NCBI GenBank assembly: GCA_937900945.1
Contig: CALCGG010000232.1
Location: 1 to 43,747, forward strand
Length of the DNA: 43,747 nt
Direction of reading: 5' to 3'
Source: an uncultured Sulfurimonas sp.
GTDB lineage: Bacteria; Campylobacterota; Campylobacteria; Campylobacterales; Sulfurimonadaceae
Shown: piece after piece, positions 1 to 9,824 of the stretch
Layout of the letters: every line of letters begins with the position of its first letter
Position numbering within the stretch: the first letter of the stretch is position 1
Position numbers and translations under genes: made by a program
The notes under the pieces: model-generated
The model's input: the letters and a program-made list of their open reading frames with translations, nothing else
Databases searched by the model: none
Told to the model about the DNA's origin: nothing

Positions 1-63
1 AGCACTCAAAACATTCAAAGTACTCAAAATATTCAGAGCATTCCAATTACTCCATACATTCCA
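1..63 (+). repeat. Degenerate 18-bp in-frame tandem repeat in a linker
   Basis: Two near-identical 18-bp units (AGCACTCAAAACATTCAA, then AGTACTCAAAATATTCAG) are followed by decayed copies up to about base 63. They encode STQNIQ-STQNIQ-SIPIT. The array may continue upstream of the window. It lies in the interdomain linker of the receiver protein, where copy-number change would alter linker length without breaking the frame. Confidence 0.6.
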
Positions 64-486
64 GAGCACTCAAACAAATTCACCAAAGATGATATTAAAG
101 CATTAGGAAAACGTAGAATCTTAATAGCTGAAGACAATAGTATAAATCAAAAAGTTATACGCGGACTTTTATCAGAAACAAAGTTATATCTTGACTTTGC
201 AGATGATGGTCTAAAAGCTGTAGAGAAACTAAAAACCAGCGATGAGGACTACGAATTAATTTTTATGGATATAAATATGCCAAATATGGATGGATATATG
301 GCTACACAGATAATTAAAGAGAGCGACTCCTTAAAGAACATTCCGATAATTGCTCTTAGTGGTATTACCTCAGAAGTAGATACTCAAAAAGCAAAAGATG
401 TCGGCATGCAGGATTTTCTCGTAAAACCGATAGATGTAAAAGCACTCTATGCAATATTAATAAAGTATTTAAAAAAGGACTCTTAG
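1..486 (+). CDS. C-terminal part of a receiver-domain protein, probably a hybrid histidine kinase (5' truncated)
   Basis: The reading frame is open from base 1 to the TAG at 484-486, so the gene begins upstream of the window. The first 20 or so codons are a Ser/Thr/Gln/Asn-rich linker with the hexapeptide STQNIQ repeated twice. A full CheY-like receiver follows: the strand-1 acidic pair appears in ILIAEDN, the phosphoacceptor Asp in FMDINMPNMDG, and the conserved Lys in FLVKPID. There is no output domain after the receiver. This fits the terminal receiver of a hybrid sensor kinase, in which phosphate would pass from a kinase domain outside the window. A stand-alone receiver with a long N-terminal extension cannot be excluded. 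The next gene starts 1 bp after the stop. Confidence 0.85.
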   Translation, partial: STQNIQSTQNIQSIPITPYIPEHSNKFTKDDIKALGKRRILIAEDNSINQKVIRGLLSETKLYLDFADDGLKAVEKLKTSDEDYELIFMDINMPNMDGYMATQIIKESDSLKNIPIIALSGITSEVDTQKAKDVGMQDFLVKPIDVKALYAILIKYLKKDS

Positions 487-487
487 A

Positions 488-1102
488 ATGAAACTTATTG
501 TCTTAGCTATAACTGTTATGCTGCTGATATCAGGATGTCAGGACAGCTCATCCAAAAAGGGAGCCTACCTCATGGATGGCAAAGGGGTGAATCCAAACTC
601 ACTGGCTTACAGTGCTAATAATAATGCCCAAGAGAGAGCAAATAAAGTTGAGTTGCAAAAGATTGATGCGGCAGCAAAAATAGAAATTGCTAAAATTGAG
701 TCTGGGAATAAGCTGCTTATTGCGCAAGTTAATGCTGATGCCAACAAAGAAGTAGCGCAGACTGATTCAAAAACTAAGATTCAAACTACTCAGATAGATG
801 CAACAACAAAAAAAGAAGATTCTGCGCTTACTTTTTATATCGCTATTGCTCTGGTAATAGTTGTGATTATTGCACTCATCTTACTCTATTTAAACAACAA
901 ACAAAACCGGATACTTAAAGCTAAAATGCATGAAGACAAGCTAAAGCAGGAACTGGATTTAAAAGAGCGGGAGCATCAAGAGCAACGCGTACTTAAGATG
1001 TTAGATTTAGTAGCCGCCGGCAAATTATCTCCACAAATGGAAGAAGAAATCATACTTTCCATCAGCAATCCAAAGCAAAAAACCATTGAGTCTAAAAAGT
1101 AA
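488..1102 (+). CDS. Predicted membrane-anchored coiled-coil lipoprotein, unknown function
   Basis: This 204-residue protein is of no family I recognise. The N-terminus is a lipoprotein signal: a hydrophobic stretch ends in LLISGC, placing the lipidated Cys at residue 17. Residues about 45-110 are rich in Lys, Ala, Glu and Asp with loosely repeating KIDAAAKIEIAKIE-type units that look helical. A strong transmembrane helix spans about 112-135, and a charged, coiled-coil-prone tail follows. A lipobox together with a downstream membrane helix is unusual. It implies either a lipid anchor plus a membrane crossing, leaving the tail in the cytoplasm, or a false lipobox. The gene starts 1 bp after the upstream receiver gene and is probably cotranscribed with it. 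Confidence 0.8.
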   Translation: MKLIVLAITVMLLISGCQDSSSKKGAYLMDGKGVNPNSLAYSANNNAQERANKVELQKIDAAAKIEIAKIESGNKLLIAQVNADANKEVAQTDSKTKIQTTQIDATTKKEDSALTFYIAIALVIVVIIALILLYLNNKQNRILKAKMHEDKLKQELDLKEREHQEQRVLKMLDLVAAGKLSPQMEEEIILSISNPKQKTIESKK

Positions 1103-1118
1103 TTTAGCCTTATTTTGA

Positions 1119-1124
1119 TATAAT
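1119..1124 (+). promoter_or_regulatory. Candidate -10 box for pyrC
   Basis: A TATAAT hexamer lies 37 bp upstream of the pyrC start in an AT-rich 58-bp gap. No clear -35 box is visible, which is usual for the main sigma factor of this phylum. A perfect AT-only hairpin (1120-1127 with 1136-1143) overlaps it. An AAGGAT ribosome-binding site lies just before the ATG. Confidence 0.55.
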
Positions 1125-1160
1125 TTTGTAACAATAAAATTATATATTTTAAGGATAAAC

Positions 1161-2168
1161 ATGAAAACTCATACTCTTTTAATGCCGCTCGACATGCATC
1201 TTCATCTTCGCGATGGAGTTATGCTTGACAATGTTGCACCGCTTACTGCTTACAGCTACAGCGGTGCACTTGTTATGCCAAACTTAGTTCCGCCGGTAGA
1301 TACACTTGATGATGTCAAAGCCTATAAACAACGAATAATGGCAGCCGTTCCAAACGATTATTTTGAGCCGTACATGACACTTTTTTACAAAAACTACGAC
1401 AAGACATTTTTAGAAAGTGTTGCTGATAGTATCTTAGCTATCAAACTTTATCCTGCCGGAATCACGACAAATTCTGAAGGGGGTGTTTCATCTTTTAATA
1501 TAGAAGAGATGAGAACAACACTCCAAACTATGAGTGATTTAAACATTCCTCTTTGTGTTCATGGTGAAACGGATGGTTTTGTCATGGATAGGGAAGCTGA
1601 ATTTATGAGCATCTATGAACTTTTGGCGAGCTCTTTTCCAAAACTGAAAATCATTATGGAGCATATTACAACCAAAGCAGCAGTTGAGATGCTCGACAAG
1701 CATGAAAACTTATATGCAACCATTACGGTTCACCATCTTATCCTGACTCTTGATGACGTTATTGGCGGGTTGATGAAACCTCACCTGTTTTGTAAGCCTA
1801 TTGCCAAGCGTCCTGAAGATTTGGATGCACTTTTAACTGTAGCACTTGAAGCGCATCCAAAAGTTATGTTTGGTTCAGATTCAGCACCTCATCCTCAGCA
1901 CAAAAAAGAATCATGCGGATGTGCCGCCGGAGTTTTTACAGCACCTATTTCACTTCAGCTTTTATGTGAAGTTTTTGATCAATACGGCAAACTAGGTAAT
2001 CTTCAAGCATTTGTAAGCGATAATGCACAAAATATCTATGGAATCTGCCCAGAGTTTAAAGAAGTAAGACTAGAAAAACGCCCTTTTGTAGTTCCGGAAA
2101 ACTATTCCGGTGTTGTACCCATGTATGCAGGAGAGGTTATTAGTTGGGCTATTGAGAATGTCGATTAA
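1161..2168 (+). CDS. pyrC: Dihydroorotase (type II, PyrC)
   Basis: PyrC catalyses the reversible cyclisation of N-carbamoyl-aspartate to dihydroorotate, step three of de novo pyrimidine synthesis, in the cytoplasm. The 335-residue length fits the short E. coli-type dihydroorotase (about 348). The metal ligands are visible: HLH at 13-15 within MHLHLRDG, the Lys to be carboxylated in AIKLYPAG near 94, His in CVHGE and EHIT, and the catalytic Asp in FGSDSAPH. The start has an AAGGAT Shine-Dalgarno. The 3' end overlaps the next regulator gene by 11 bp, so a housekeeping pyrimidine gene appears to lead a signalling and transport operon. Confidence 0.97.
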   Translation: MKTHTLLMPLDMHLHLRDGVMLDNVAPLTAYSYSGALVMPNLVPPVDTLDDVKAYKQRIMAAVPNDYFEPYMTLFYKNYDKTFLESVADSILAIKLYPAGITTNSEGGVSSFNIEEMRTTLQTMSDLNIPLCVHGETDGFVMDREAEFMSIYELLASSFPKLKIIMEHITTKAAVEMLDKHENLYATITVHHLILTLDDVIGGLMKPHLFCKPIAKRPEDLDALLTVALEAHPKVMFGSDSAPHPQHKKESCGCAAGVFTAPISLQLLCEVFDQYGKLGNLQAFVSDNAQNIYGICPEFKEVRLEKRPFVVPENYSGVVPMYAGEVISWAIENVD

Positions 2169-2814
2169 AATTTTGCTCCTTGAAGATGATCTGCTTTTTG
2201 CAGAGACTCTCACCGATTTGCTAGAAGATAGCGGCTACGAGGTCGTACACTCCCCAAATGGTCAAAATGCTTTAGATATTACCTTTGAAAATAAGTTCGA
2301 TTTATATCTGCTTGATATTAATGTACCCCTCATTGACGGGATAACTCTTTTACAAGAGTTACGGGGAGCGAACGACTTTACACCTGCTGTTTTTTTGACT
2401 TCACACAAAGATAAAGAGGTCTTAAAAAATAGTTTTTTAAGTGGCGGTGATGATTACATTACCAAACCTTTTGATACGGATGAACTTCTGCTTCGTATTG
2501 ATGCTGTTTTAAGACGAACAAAACAAGATAAGACCGCATGCATAGACCTGCTCTGCCATGATGAAATTCACAAAAGGATTTTATACGACAATGTTGAGTT
2601 GGAGCTCTCAAAAAAAGAGTATGAACTGCTTTTACTTCTTATGCAGCATGCAAACAATGCTGTGCCAAAAGAGATGATAACCCAAGAACTTTGGACAAGT
2701 TCCCAATCGGGCAGTGATGGAGCAATAAGAGTTTATATCAACCGTATAAAGCAACTTCTTCCCCACATGGAGATACAAAATATTCGTGGTATCGGATACA
2801 GACTTGTTTCGTAA
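2158..2814 (+). CDS. OmpR/PhoB-family DNA-binding response regulator
   Basis: Taken from the ATG at 2158, the protein has 218 residues and begins [11 protein letters not shown], the standard receiver opening. An upstream ATG at 2110 would add 16 residues with no homology. The receiver has the acidic pocket LLEDD, phosphoacceptor Asp in LLDINVP, Thr/Ser in FLTS and Lys in ITKPFD. From about residue 130 the C-terminus is a winged helix ([12 protein letters not shown], then [15 protein letters not shown] and the final [10 protein letters not shown]). It should be phosphorylated by the kinase encoded immediately downstream, whose start lies inside this gene. Its targets are unknown; exbBD directly behind are natural candidates. 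Confidence 0.93.
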   Translation: MSIKILLLEDDLLFAETLTDLLEDSGYEVVHSPNGQNALDITFENKFDLYLLDINVPLIDGITLLQELRGANDFTPAVFLTSHKDKEVLKNSFLSGGDDYITKPFDTDELLLRIDAVLRRTKQDKTACIDLLCHDEIHKRILYDNVELELSKKEYELLLLLMQHANNAVPKEMITQELWTSSQSGSDGAIRVYINRIKQLLPHMEIQNIRGIGYRLVS

Positions 2815-3634
2815 TCTACGTATAAATCTTTTTATCTACTACTTTTTAACAGTAGCCACTTTTTTAGGGGTACTGCACTACTTTTTGGCTGTAGTCATTA
2901 TTGAAAATACTTTTTTACTTGCTATTGTTCTCTTATCTTTGGTAGCTCTCTCAGGTGTTTTTATCTCAAAACTCTCTGTTGACCCGTTGCAAGAGCATGT
3001 AATAAATCTACAAAATTTATCTAAAGAAACACTTCATGAGCTCAATCTTCCAATCAGCACAATCATGACCAATACCCACATGTTAAGAAAAAATATGAGC
3101 AGTGAAAAAGATTTAAAACGACTCTTCAGAATAGAGAGTGCATGTGTTATGCTTCAGCAAAGATATAACGAACTAGACTACATGATAAAAAAACAAACGC
3201 TTCAAGAGATGAAAGAGAATTTTAATCTTGATGAGTTAGTAACTTCGAGAGTTGAATTTTTACAAAGTATTTACCCTCATATAAAATTTAACCTTGAGTT
3301 GCAAAACATGCAAATATTCAGTGATAAAATCGGCTTATCAAAAGTCATTGACAACATTATCGACAATGGGATAAAATATTCATTTAATTCCAATATAATA
3401 AGCATTAAATTAACAGATGGAATACTTCATATACAAGATTATGGTTGCGGTATGGATGAAGTGGAACTTTTACAAATTTTTGATAACTACTATCAGAGTA
3501 ATAAAAACATGCAAGGTTTCGGCATAGGTCTTAGCATGGTAAAAAGATTTTGTGATATGCAGAACATTCAACTCAGTTTCAATTCCAAGCCGGATAACGG
3601 AACAACAGTACTACTAAAATTTAAGGAAATTTAA
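2786..3634 (+). CDS. Sensor histidine kinase with two membrane helices and almost no periplasmic loop
   Basis: The protein has 282 residues from a GTG at 2786. A TTG at 2804, giving MFRNLRIN, is an equally plausible start, and no ATG is available. Two membrane helices lie at roughly 15-38 and 44-62 with only a few residues between them, so there is no extracytoplasmic sensor domain, as in intramembrane-sensing kinases. The H-box is weak but present (LHELNLPIS, His near residue 84). The ATPase domain has N-box NIIDNGIKYS, G1 DYGCGMD and G2 GFGIGLSMVKRF. The gene overlaps the regulator upstream by up to 29 bp and exbB downstream by 1 bp, so the four genes are probably coupled translationally. 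The signal is unknown. Confidence 0.92.
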   Translation: MVSDTDLFRNLRINLFIYYFLTVATFLGVLHYFLAVVIIENTFLLAIVLLSLVALSGVFISKLSVDPLQEHVINLQNLSKETLHELNLPISTIMTNTHMLRKNMSSEKDLKRLFRIESACVMLQQRYNELDYMIKKQTLQEMKENFNLDELVTSRVEFLQSIYPHIKFNLELQNMQIFSDKIGLSKVIDNIIDNGIKYSFNSNIISIKLTDGILHIQDYGCGMDEVELLQIFDNYYQSNKNMQGFGIGLSMVKRFCDMQNIQLSFNSKPDNGTTVLLKFKEI

Positions 3635-4086
3635 TGGAATCAAGCAATTTACTACTTTATGCAGAAAATGCACTAGACTATGGAGTTATGGGACTTCTTG
3701 TTCTTATGAGTGTAGTGACACTTTGGCTCTTCATAGAACGCATGATGTTTTATTCTAATGTAAGAACTAACGACTACGAGCACAGAGATACTTTAGAGAT
3801 GGATTTAACGGATAACATCGGAGTCATTAGTGCTATAGGAGCAAATGCTCCTTATGTCGGTCTTTTGGGAACTGTTCTTGGAATCATGCTGACTTTTTAT
3901 ACCATGGGTGATGTCGGAGCTGTGGATGCTAAAAAAATCATGATGGGATTAGCCCTTGCGCTTAAAGCTACCGCCATGGGTCTTGTTGTTGCTATGCCGG
4001 CTATCGTTGCATATACAATTGTACTTCGTAAAGTTGAAAAGATTTTAACAATTTATGATGTAGAACAAGACAAAAAAGAAAAGTAG
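3634..4086 (+). CDS. exbB: ExbB/TolQ-family proton-channel subunit
   Basis: This 150-residue inner-membrane protein has about three transmembrane helices. The MotA/TolQ/ExbB core is clear: ANAPYVGLLGTVLGIMLTF, followed by KATAMGLVVAMPAIVAYTI. With ExbD it would form the proton-driven motor that energises a TonB- or TolA-type protein spanning the periplasm. The short length and missing large cytoplasmic loop suit the short ExbB group seen in this phylum rather than TolQ (about 230). The start codon overlaps the kinase stop in a TAATG junction. exbD follows after 6 bp. No tonB is adjacent, so a partner encoded elsewhere must be assumed. Confidence 0.92.
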   Translation: MESSNLLLYAENALDYGVMGLLVLMSVVTLWLFIERMMFYSNVRTNDYEHRDTLEMDLTDNIGVISAIGANAPYVGLLGTVLGIMLTFYTMGDVGAVDAKKIMMGLALALKATAMGLVVAMPAIVAYTIVLRKVEKILTIYDVEQDKKEK

Positions 4087-4092
4087 CTTTTA

Positions 4093-4485
4093 ATGGCAAG
4101 ATGTAAAAAACACAGAAGAAGATTTGATCAGATAAATGTTATTCCTTTTATAGATATCATGCTTGTTCTTTTAGTCATGGTTTTAACTACCGCTACATTC
4201 ATAAAACAAGGTGTTATCCCTGTTGATCTTCCACATGCAAAAGCAAGCAAACAAGAGGATGTTAAAAAAGAGATATCTATTTATGTAAACGCCAACAGCG
4301 AGATATTTTTTGAAAAAGAAAAGGTTGATTTAAAAACATTGCAGGAGAAACTATCTGCTATCGACAAAGCACAGACAGTTGTTCTAAGAAGCGATAAAGA
4401 CTCAAAATTTCAAGACTTTGTTAGCGTTATGGATATACTGAAAAAATTAGGACATGAACAGCTTTACATAGTTACAAAAGAGTAA
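4093..4485 (+). CDS. exbD: ExbD/TolR-family motor subunit
   Basis: The 130-residue protein has a short basic cytoplasmic N-terminus (MARCKKHRRRFDQ), one transmembrane helix at about 16-38 and a periplasmic ExbD domain. The proton-carrying Asp of the family is present at residue 21 in INVIPFIDIMLVLLV. It should assemble with ExbB from the gene just upstream. The stop codon sits inside the second arm of a perfect 13-bp hairpin that separates this gene from the convergent minus-strand gene. Confidence 0.93.
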   Translation: MARCKKHRRRFDQINVIPFIDIMLVLLVMVLTTATFIKQGVIPVDLPHAKASKQEDVKKEISIYVNANSEIFFEKEKVDLKTLQEKLSAIDKAQTVVLRSDKDSKFQDFVSVMDILKKLGHEQLYIVTKE

Positions 4486-4494
4486 CTATGTAAA
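4463..4494. terminator. Perfect 13-bp stem-loop between convergent genes
   Basis: TTTACATAGTTAC at 4463-4475 pairs perfectly with GTAACTATGTAAA at 4482-4494 across a 6-nt loop. The exbD stop TAA at 4483-4485 lies in the second arm. A second hairpin, AAGGCT-AGTA-AGCCTT, follows at 4494-4509 and covers the stop of the opposing gene. It probably ends transcription from both sides. Neither side has a long U-tract, so efficiency is uncertain. Confidence 0.7.
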
Positions 4495-4497
4495 AGG

Positions 4498-4737
4498 CTA
4501 GTAAGCCTTATCCATCAGCTTAAATCTTTTAACATCGACTTCATCGATATTTTTCATAGGCTTCTTTTCGCCTGGAGCTTTACTCACATTGACATCAAAA
4601 ACTTTTTTATCAACTTCTTCGACATCATTAAAAAGTGTAGTTGCAATAAAAAATAAAATCATAATTACAACGACACTCACATAAAGAAGAATATAGTTTT
4701 TTATATGCCCAGATTCAAAAGGGTTGTCAATCTTCAT
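4498..4737 (-). CDS. Small single-pass membrane protein, unknown function
   Basis: The 79-residue protein has one strong transmembrane helix (about 14-36, YILLYVSVVVIMILFFIATT) and a charged C-terminal half containing VDKKVFDVNV and VDVKRFKLMD. I recognise no family. The gene begins 3 bp after the stop of the exported-protein gene upstream and ends at the bidirectional hairpin with exbD. Tight packing with two other unknown membrane or exported proteins suggests a shared envelope role, but nothing in the sequence shows which. Confidence 0.7.
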   Translation of the reverse strand: MKIDNPFESGHIKNYILLYVSVVVIMILFFIATTLFNDVEEVDKKVFDVNVSKAPGEKKPMKNIDEVDVKRFKLMDKAY

Positions 4738-4740
4738 TTA

Positions 4741-5196
4741 TTATGCATTATATAATGATTTAAGATTCTTATTTTCAAAACTAATCTTTTTGATTTTTTC
4801 TAAAGTGCCTTTGTCTAAGGCTAATTTTCTACTTTTTTGCGCAAGCGCAACCAGATTTTCATAGGAACTCAGGTCAACACTTTTTTCAAATAAAACAGAA
4901 TCACTTACATACTGGACAATGTCCTGTGGTTTAATTCCATCAAGATTTTTTACTATATTCTGTGCCATTAAATCATTTACATATTCATCATGCTGTAAAA
5001 ATTTTAAAACTTTTTGTTTAGCCGCATTCTCATCCAAACCTCTTTCATGAAGGTTCATAACAGCCATGCCGCATAAAGAGTTTACTTTTTTCTTACTTGT
5101 AGTTACTTCACTTACTTCTCTGATTTCTGATGGTAAAGTAGCCGCAAAGGTGATATTAGTTATTAAAACTGTAAATATTACTATTTCTCTTTTCAT
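4741..5196 (-). CDS. Predicted exported protein, unknown function
   Basis: I place the start at 5196, where MKREIVIFTVLITNITFAA forms a signal peptide with likely cleavage near residue 20. It is preceded by an AAGGA Shine-Dalgarno. An ATG 45 bp further upstream (5241) would put 15 residues in front and spoil the signal. The mature part, about 130 residues, is helical and Lys-rich with a single Cys in NSLCGMAVM. No enzymatic motif or family is recognisable. It is followed 3 bp later by the small membrane protein gene. Confidence 0.75.
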   Translation of the reverse strand: MKREIVIFTVLITNITFAATLPSEIREVSEVTTSKKKVNSLCGMAVMNLHERGLDENAAKQKVLKFLQHDEYVNDLMAQNIVKNLDGIKPQDIVQYVSDSVLFEKSVDLSSYENLVALAQKSRKLALDKGTLEKIKKISFENKNLKSLYNA

Positions 5197-5247
5197 CTTT
5201 ATGCAATCCTTTTGTAATAAAGCTTCTGTAAGTTTAATCAATCAAAG

Positions 5248-5808
5248 CTAATGAAAAATAAATGTCACCTTTGCATTGGAAATACGTTTGTAAAGCAGAA
5301 TCTTTTTTTTATACGGCATCCACTTGATAAGAAAAGTTGCCAATGACTCCCAGAGTGAAATCCAGGCAGCTACAGTCAATCCCTCTGCTATAACCGCAGC
5401 TGCAATATTGTTTTTTACTAATTCACTTTGATTCATCAATACAGACAGCGTAGCAGCTACAATCCCGATGAGTAAAAGAATAATCGATGTTCGTATCATA
5501 TCTTTCATTTTTTTATATTCTAACTCTTGCATGTAAACAAAAAATTTATTAACACTGTTTCTAACTCTGGATATAGCCTCTTCTTGTGAACTGATTTCTA
5601 AATTAAACTGTATTACAAATGGCTCTTTTTCAATCTCACTGACACTTTCAATGATATATTCTACTAAATCCTGATTTAGATCTTTTTTTAGAAAATGTGA
5701 TTTCTTATCAAAATCATCATATAAATCTTCAATTTTTTCTGCAGAAATATCAATAATTATTTCTCCGTCCTGAGTACATTCATAGCGTTCTATAATATCT
5801 TTTTTCAT
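5248..5808 (-). CDS. Two-helix membrane protein, unknown function
   Basis: The start is placed at 5808, with AGAGG about 8 nt upstream and MKKDIIERYECTQDGEIIID as N-terminus, giving 186 residues. A longer frame to 5877 would overlap the kinase upstream. Residues 1-100 form an acidic cytoplasmic-type domain with strand-like DGEIIIDIS and VIQFNLEIS. Two membrane helices follow (RTSIILLLIGIVAATLSVL and AAAVIAEGLTVAAWISLWE), then a basic tail with WMPYKKKILLYKRI. I do not recognise the family with confidence. It lies 19 bp behind the sensor-kinase gene and is likely cotranscribed with it. Confidence 0.75.
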   Translation of the reverse strand: MKKDIIERYECTQDGEIIIDISAEKIEDLYDDFDKKSHFLKKDLNQDLVEYIIESVSEIEKEPFVIQFNLEISSQEEAISRVRNSVNKFFVYMQELEYKKMKDMIRTSIILLLIGIVAATLSVLMNQSELVKNNIAAAVIAEGLTVAAWISLWESLATFLIKWMPYKKKILLYKRISNAKVTFIFH

Positions 5809-5827
5809 GATATCATCCTCTATATAA

Positions 5828-7678
5828 CTATAAATTTCTTGGAATAGTAATAATAAATTCCGCACCGCTAAGTTCATAGTTCAAATAATTATAGTGTGTA
5901 TTATGTACTTCTATTGTACCTCGAAGGTGTTCTGAAATAATTCCATAAGTGATGTATAAGCCCAAACCCGTTCCATTTGATTGATGTTTTGTTGTGTAAT
6001 ATGGCTCAAATATTTTTTCTATTATATCTTCATCAATGCCGCCGCCAGAGTCTTTTAGAGTTATGACAACAGCATTTTTATTACATTGAACATCCACAAA
6101 GAAATATTTGTAAATTACTGCATTTTCTTTTATTGCATCTTTAGCATTATTATAAATATTTAAAAGAGCTTGTATTAAGAGGCTCTCATTATGTGTAATT
6201 ATGCAATCTTTATCAGTCATAACAATCTCAATATGATTATTTTTAAAGCTCTCTTTAATTAGTTCATTCACCTTTCGAACGGCATCTTGAAGGCTAAATG
6301 GTGCAATAGTATCAATGCCTGAGTTAAAGTAGTTTCGAAAATCATCTATTGTCTGCGATAGATATTGAACCTGCTTATTGATTTCATCACCTAGTTGAAG
6401 AAAATCTTCTTTTTTCATCTCATCGTTTAGGAGTATGGAAGTTTCGATTTTAGCTATGCTAAGAGAGATGACATTTAAGGGCTGTCTCCATTGATGTGCA
6501 ATATTACTTAACATCTCGCCTATTGCTGCTATCTTCGATTGGACTATAATAACTCTGTTTTGTTTATCAATTTCCTCTTTCTGCTGAACTATTTCCTCGT
6601 TGAGATAACTTTTGGTAATAAGCCACTTTTTTTGAAGTACAATAAAAAGTATGCTAAAACTCAAACTGACCAGAACCAGTATTGAAATCAAAACAATATG
6701 AAAAATGTCATCATAATTAAGAGTAAAGGCAACTTCTCTAGGATGATTATGTTCATAAATAAATGTATCTATATCTATGTCTTTTGTAACAAGTCCAAGC
6801 AATTTATAAACTTTTACAATATCAGCCAGTTGATTTTTATCTAGATAGCCAACAATTCCATTATCATGATAAGCTAGTCGTTTTAAAGCTTCTCCCTCTT
6901 TGACAAGTTGTATTAATGTTTTCTGCTGGGTGTTATAGTGTTTATAGATGAGTTCGGAAGTCTGTGTAATATTATCAAATGCGTATTTCCAGCCTTTTAT
7001 AGTAGCTTCATAAAAATCTTTTGTTAATTTTGGATTCTTTTTTATAAATTCTGAAGAGGTAAAAAGAATATCACTATAAAAATGAAATCCATAATCTTTA
7101 GGATTAAAAATTTTATAACTAAGCCCTTTATCCGCCATTTGTATTGGTTCATTAGAGATATAAGATGCCATGGCATCAGTGTTTTTGTTTATAAGGTCAT
7201 CCAAATTAAAAGTATGAGGTAAAATTTGTATATCTTTTTGGGTTACTCCATTTGAAAAGAGCATTGCCATGATAGATGCTGCATCTTTAGCATCATTAGT
7301 GAGCATAATGCGCTTATGCTTCAAATCATCTATAGAATTGATATTACTGTCATCTCTTACTAAGAGCATGAGTGGAGATTGTTGAAAAATAGCTCCCAGT
7401 GCAACAACATCTTGACCATTGATCTTATCAATCAATAATGATGAGCGCCCGATTGCAAAATCAGCTTTTTTATTTTGAATAACAGTTGATATATCTGTGT
7501 TCAAATTAAATTCTTTAATCTCAACATCAATACCGACATCTTTATAAAATCCTCTCTCTTTTGCAACATAGTATCCTGCAAATTGAAACTGATTTAACCA
7601 AATAAGCTGCAGTACAACTTTTTGAGCAGAAAATAATGATATTGATGATAAAAAGAGGATTATAATTATTTTTTTCAT
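5828..7678 (-). CDS. Sensor histidine kinase with periplasmic NMT1/THI5-like solute-binding domain
   Basis: The 616-residue protein is built as signal or anchor (1-17), an NMT1/SsuA-type solute-binding domain (about 19-260), one transmembrane helix (about 325-348), a short coiled coil, HisKA and HATPase_c. The binding-domain opening (LQLIWLNQFQFAGYYVAKERGFYKDVGIDV) is typical of ABC-transporter binding proteins for pyrimidine-like or sulfonate-like ligands, here fused directly to a kinase. The H-box is IAHQWRQPLN with His 395. ATPase motifs NIYNNAKDAI, DSGGGI and GTGLGLYITYGI are intact. A dedicated response regulator is not adjacent, so the partner is unknown. The ligand cannot be told from sequence alone. 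Confidence 0.93.
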   Translation of the reverse strand: MKKIIIILFLSSISLFSAQKVVLQLIWLNQFQFAGYYVAKERGFYKDVGIDVEIKEFNLNTDISTVIQNKKADFAIGRSSLLIDKINGQDVVALGAIFQQSPLMLLVRDDSNINSIDDLKHKRIMLTNDAKDAASIMAMLFSNGVTQKDIQILPHTFNLDDLINKNTDAMASYISNEPIQMADKGLSYKIFNPKDYGFHFYSDILFTSSEFIKKNPKLTKDFYEATIKGWKYAFDNITQTSELIYKHYNTQQKTLIQLVKEGEALKRLAYHDNGIVGYLDKNQLADIVKVYKLLGLVTKDIDIDTFIYEHNHPREVAFTLNYDDIFHIVLISILVLVSLSFSILFIVLQKKWLITKSYLNEEIVQQKEEIDKQNRVIIVQSKIAAIGEMLSNIAHQWRQPLNVISLSIAKIETSILLNDEMKKEDFLQLGDEINKQVQYLSQTIDDFRNYFNSGIDTIAPFSLQDAVRKVNELIKESFKNNHIEIVMTDKDCIITHNESLLIQALLNIYNNAKDAIKENAVIYKYFFVDVQCNKNAVVITLKDSGGGIDEDIIEKIFEPYYTTKHQSNGTGLGLYITYGIISEHLRGTIEVHNTHYNYLNYELSGAEFIITIPRNL

Positions 7679-7763
7679 GTCGATGATTCTAGCGTATTAA
7701 GAATATATTTGTAATTAAGTTTTTTAGATTGTATAAAATAAAATTCTAGGAAGAGACTAGCGC

Positions 7764-7780
7764 TAAACAACACTTGTTTA
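7764..7780. promoter_or_regulatory. Short perfect palindrome in the groEL to sensor-kinase gap
   Basis: TAAACAA-CAC-TTGTTTA forms a 7-bp dyad with a 3-nt centre, about 90 bp upstream of the kinase start and 50 bp beyond the groEL stop. The flanks lack a T-run, so an operator is as likely as a terminator. The rest of the 155-bp gap (7679-7833) shows only AT-rich sequence with possible -10 elements. Confidence 0.35.
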
Positions 7781-7833
7781 CACCTTAGATTATAGGTACA
7801 AACAGTATTGATTAGGATAGATTTTTATGATTT

Positions 7834-9468
<1,635 letters not shown>

Positions 9469-9504
9469 TTAAATTCCTTAATTTTATTTCTATTGTTGTA
9501 TTAA

Positions 9505-9765
9505 TTAACCTATTATTCCAAGAACATCGGCAAGATCTAAAACCATATATTTGTCTGCACCAAGAGAAACTTCTTGACCTGCATATTTACCAAATAGAAC
9601 CTGGTTACCAACCTCTACATCTTTAACCTTTTTACCAACAGCAACTACTTCACCGCGTGATGGTTTTTCTTTTGCGTTATCAGGGATGATAATGCCAGAC
9701 ATAGTGGTATTTGCTTCTTCTACCCTCTTAACTAAAACTCTTTTTCCTAGTGGTTGAAAGTTCAT
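9505..9765 (-). CDS. groS: Co-chaperonin GroES
   Basis: The 86-residue protein is the seven-subunit lid of GroEL. It has the GroES opening [16 protein letters not shown], the mobile-loop region [20 protein letters not shown] and the closing dome-to-base strand [11 protein letters not shown]. The start has an AAGGAT Shine-Dalgarno. Its upstream gap to the glycosyltransferase gene is only 59 bp and holds TATTAT- and TATAAA-like -10 candidates. The pair may therefore have its own promoter and also receive read-through from the large operon upstream. Confidence 0.98.
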   Translation of the reverse strand: MNFQPLGKRVLVKRVEEANTTMSGIIIPDNAKEKPSRGEVVAVGKKVKDVEVGNQVLFGKYAGQEVSLGADKYMVLDLADVLGIIG

Positions 9766-9824
9766 TGAACATCCTTATTGAGATTTTTATAGTGGAACTT
9801 TACCATAATAGATTTAATATTTTA

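Noticed and set aside
1128-1134. HP1021/CemR binding box (TGTAACA, reverse of TGTTACA) near the pyrC promoter
   Set aside because: A single degenerate 7-mer is expected about 20 times by chance in a window of this size, so it is not evidence for regulation.
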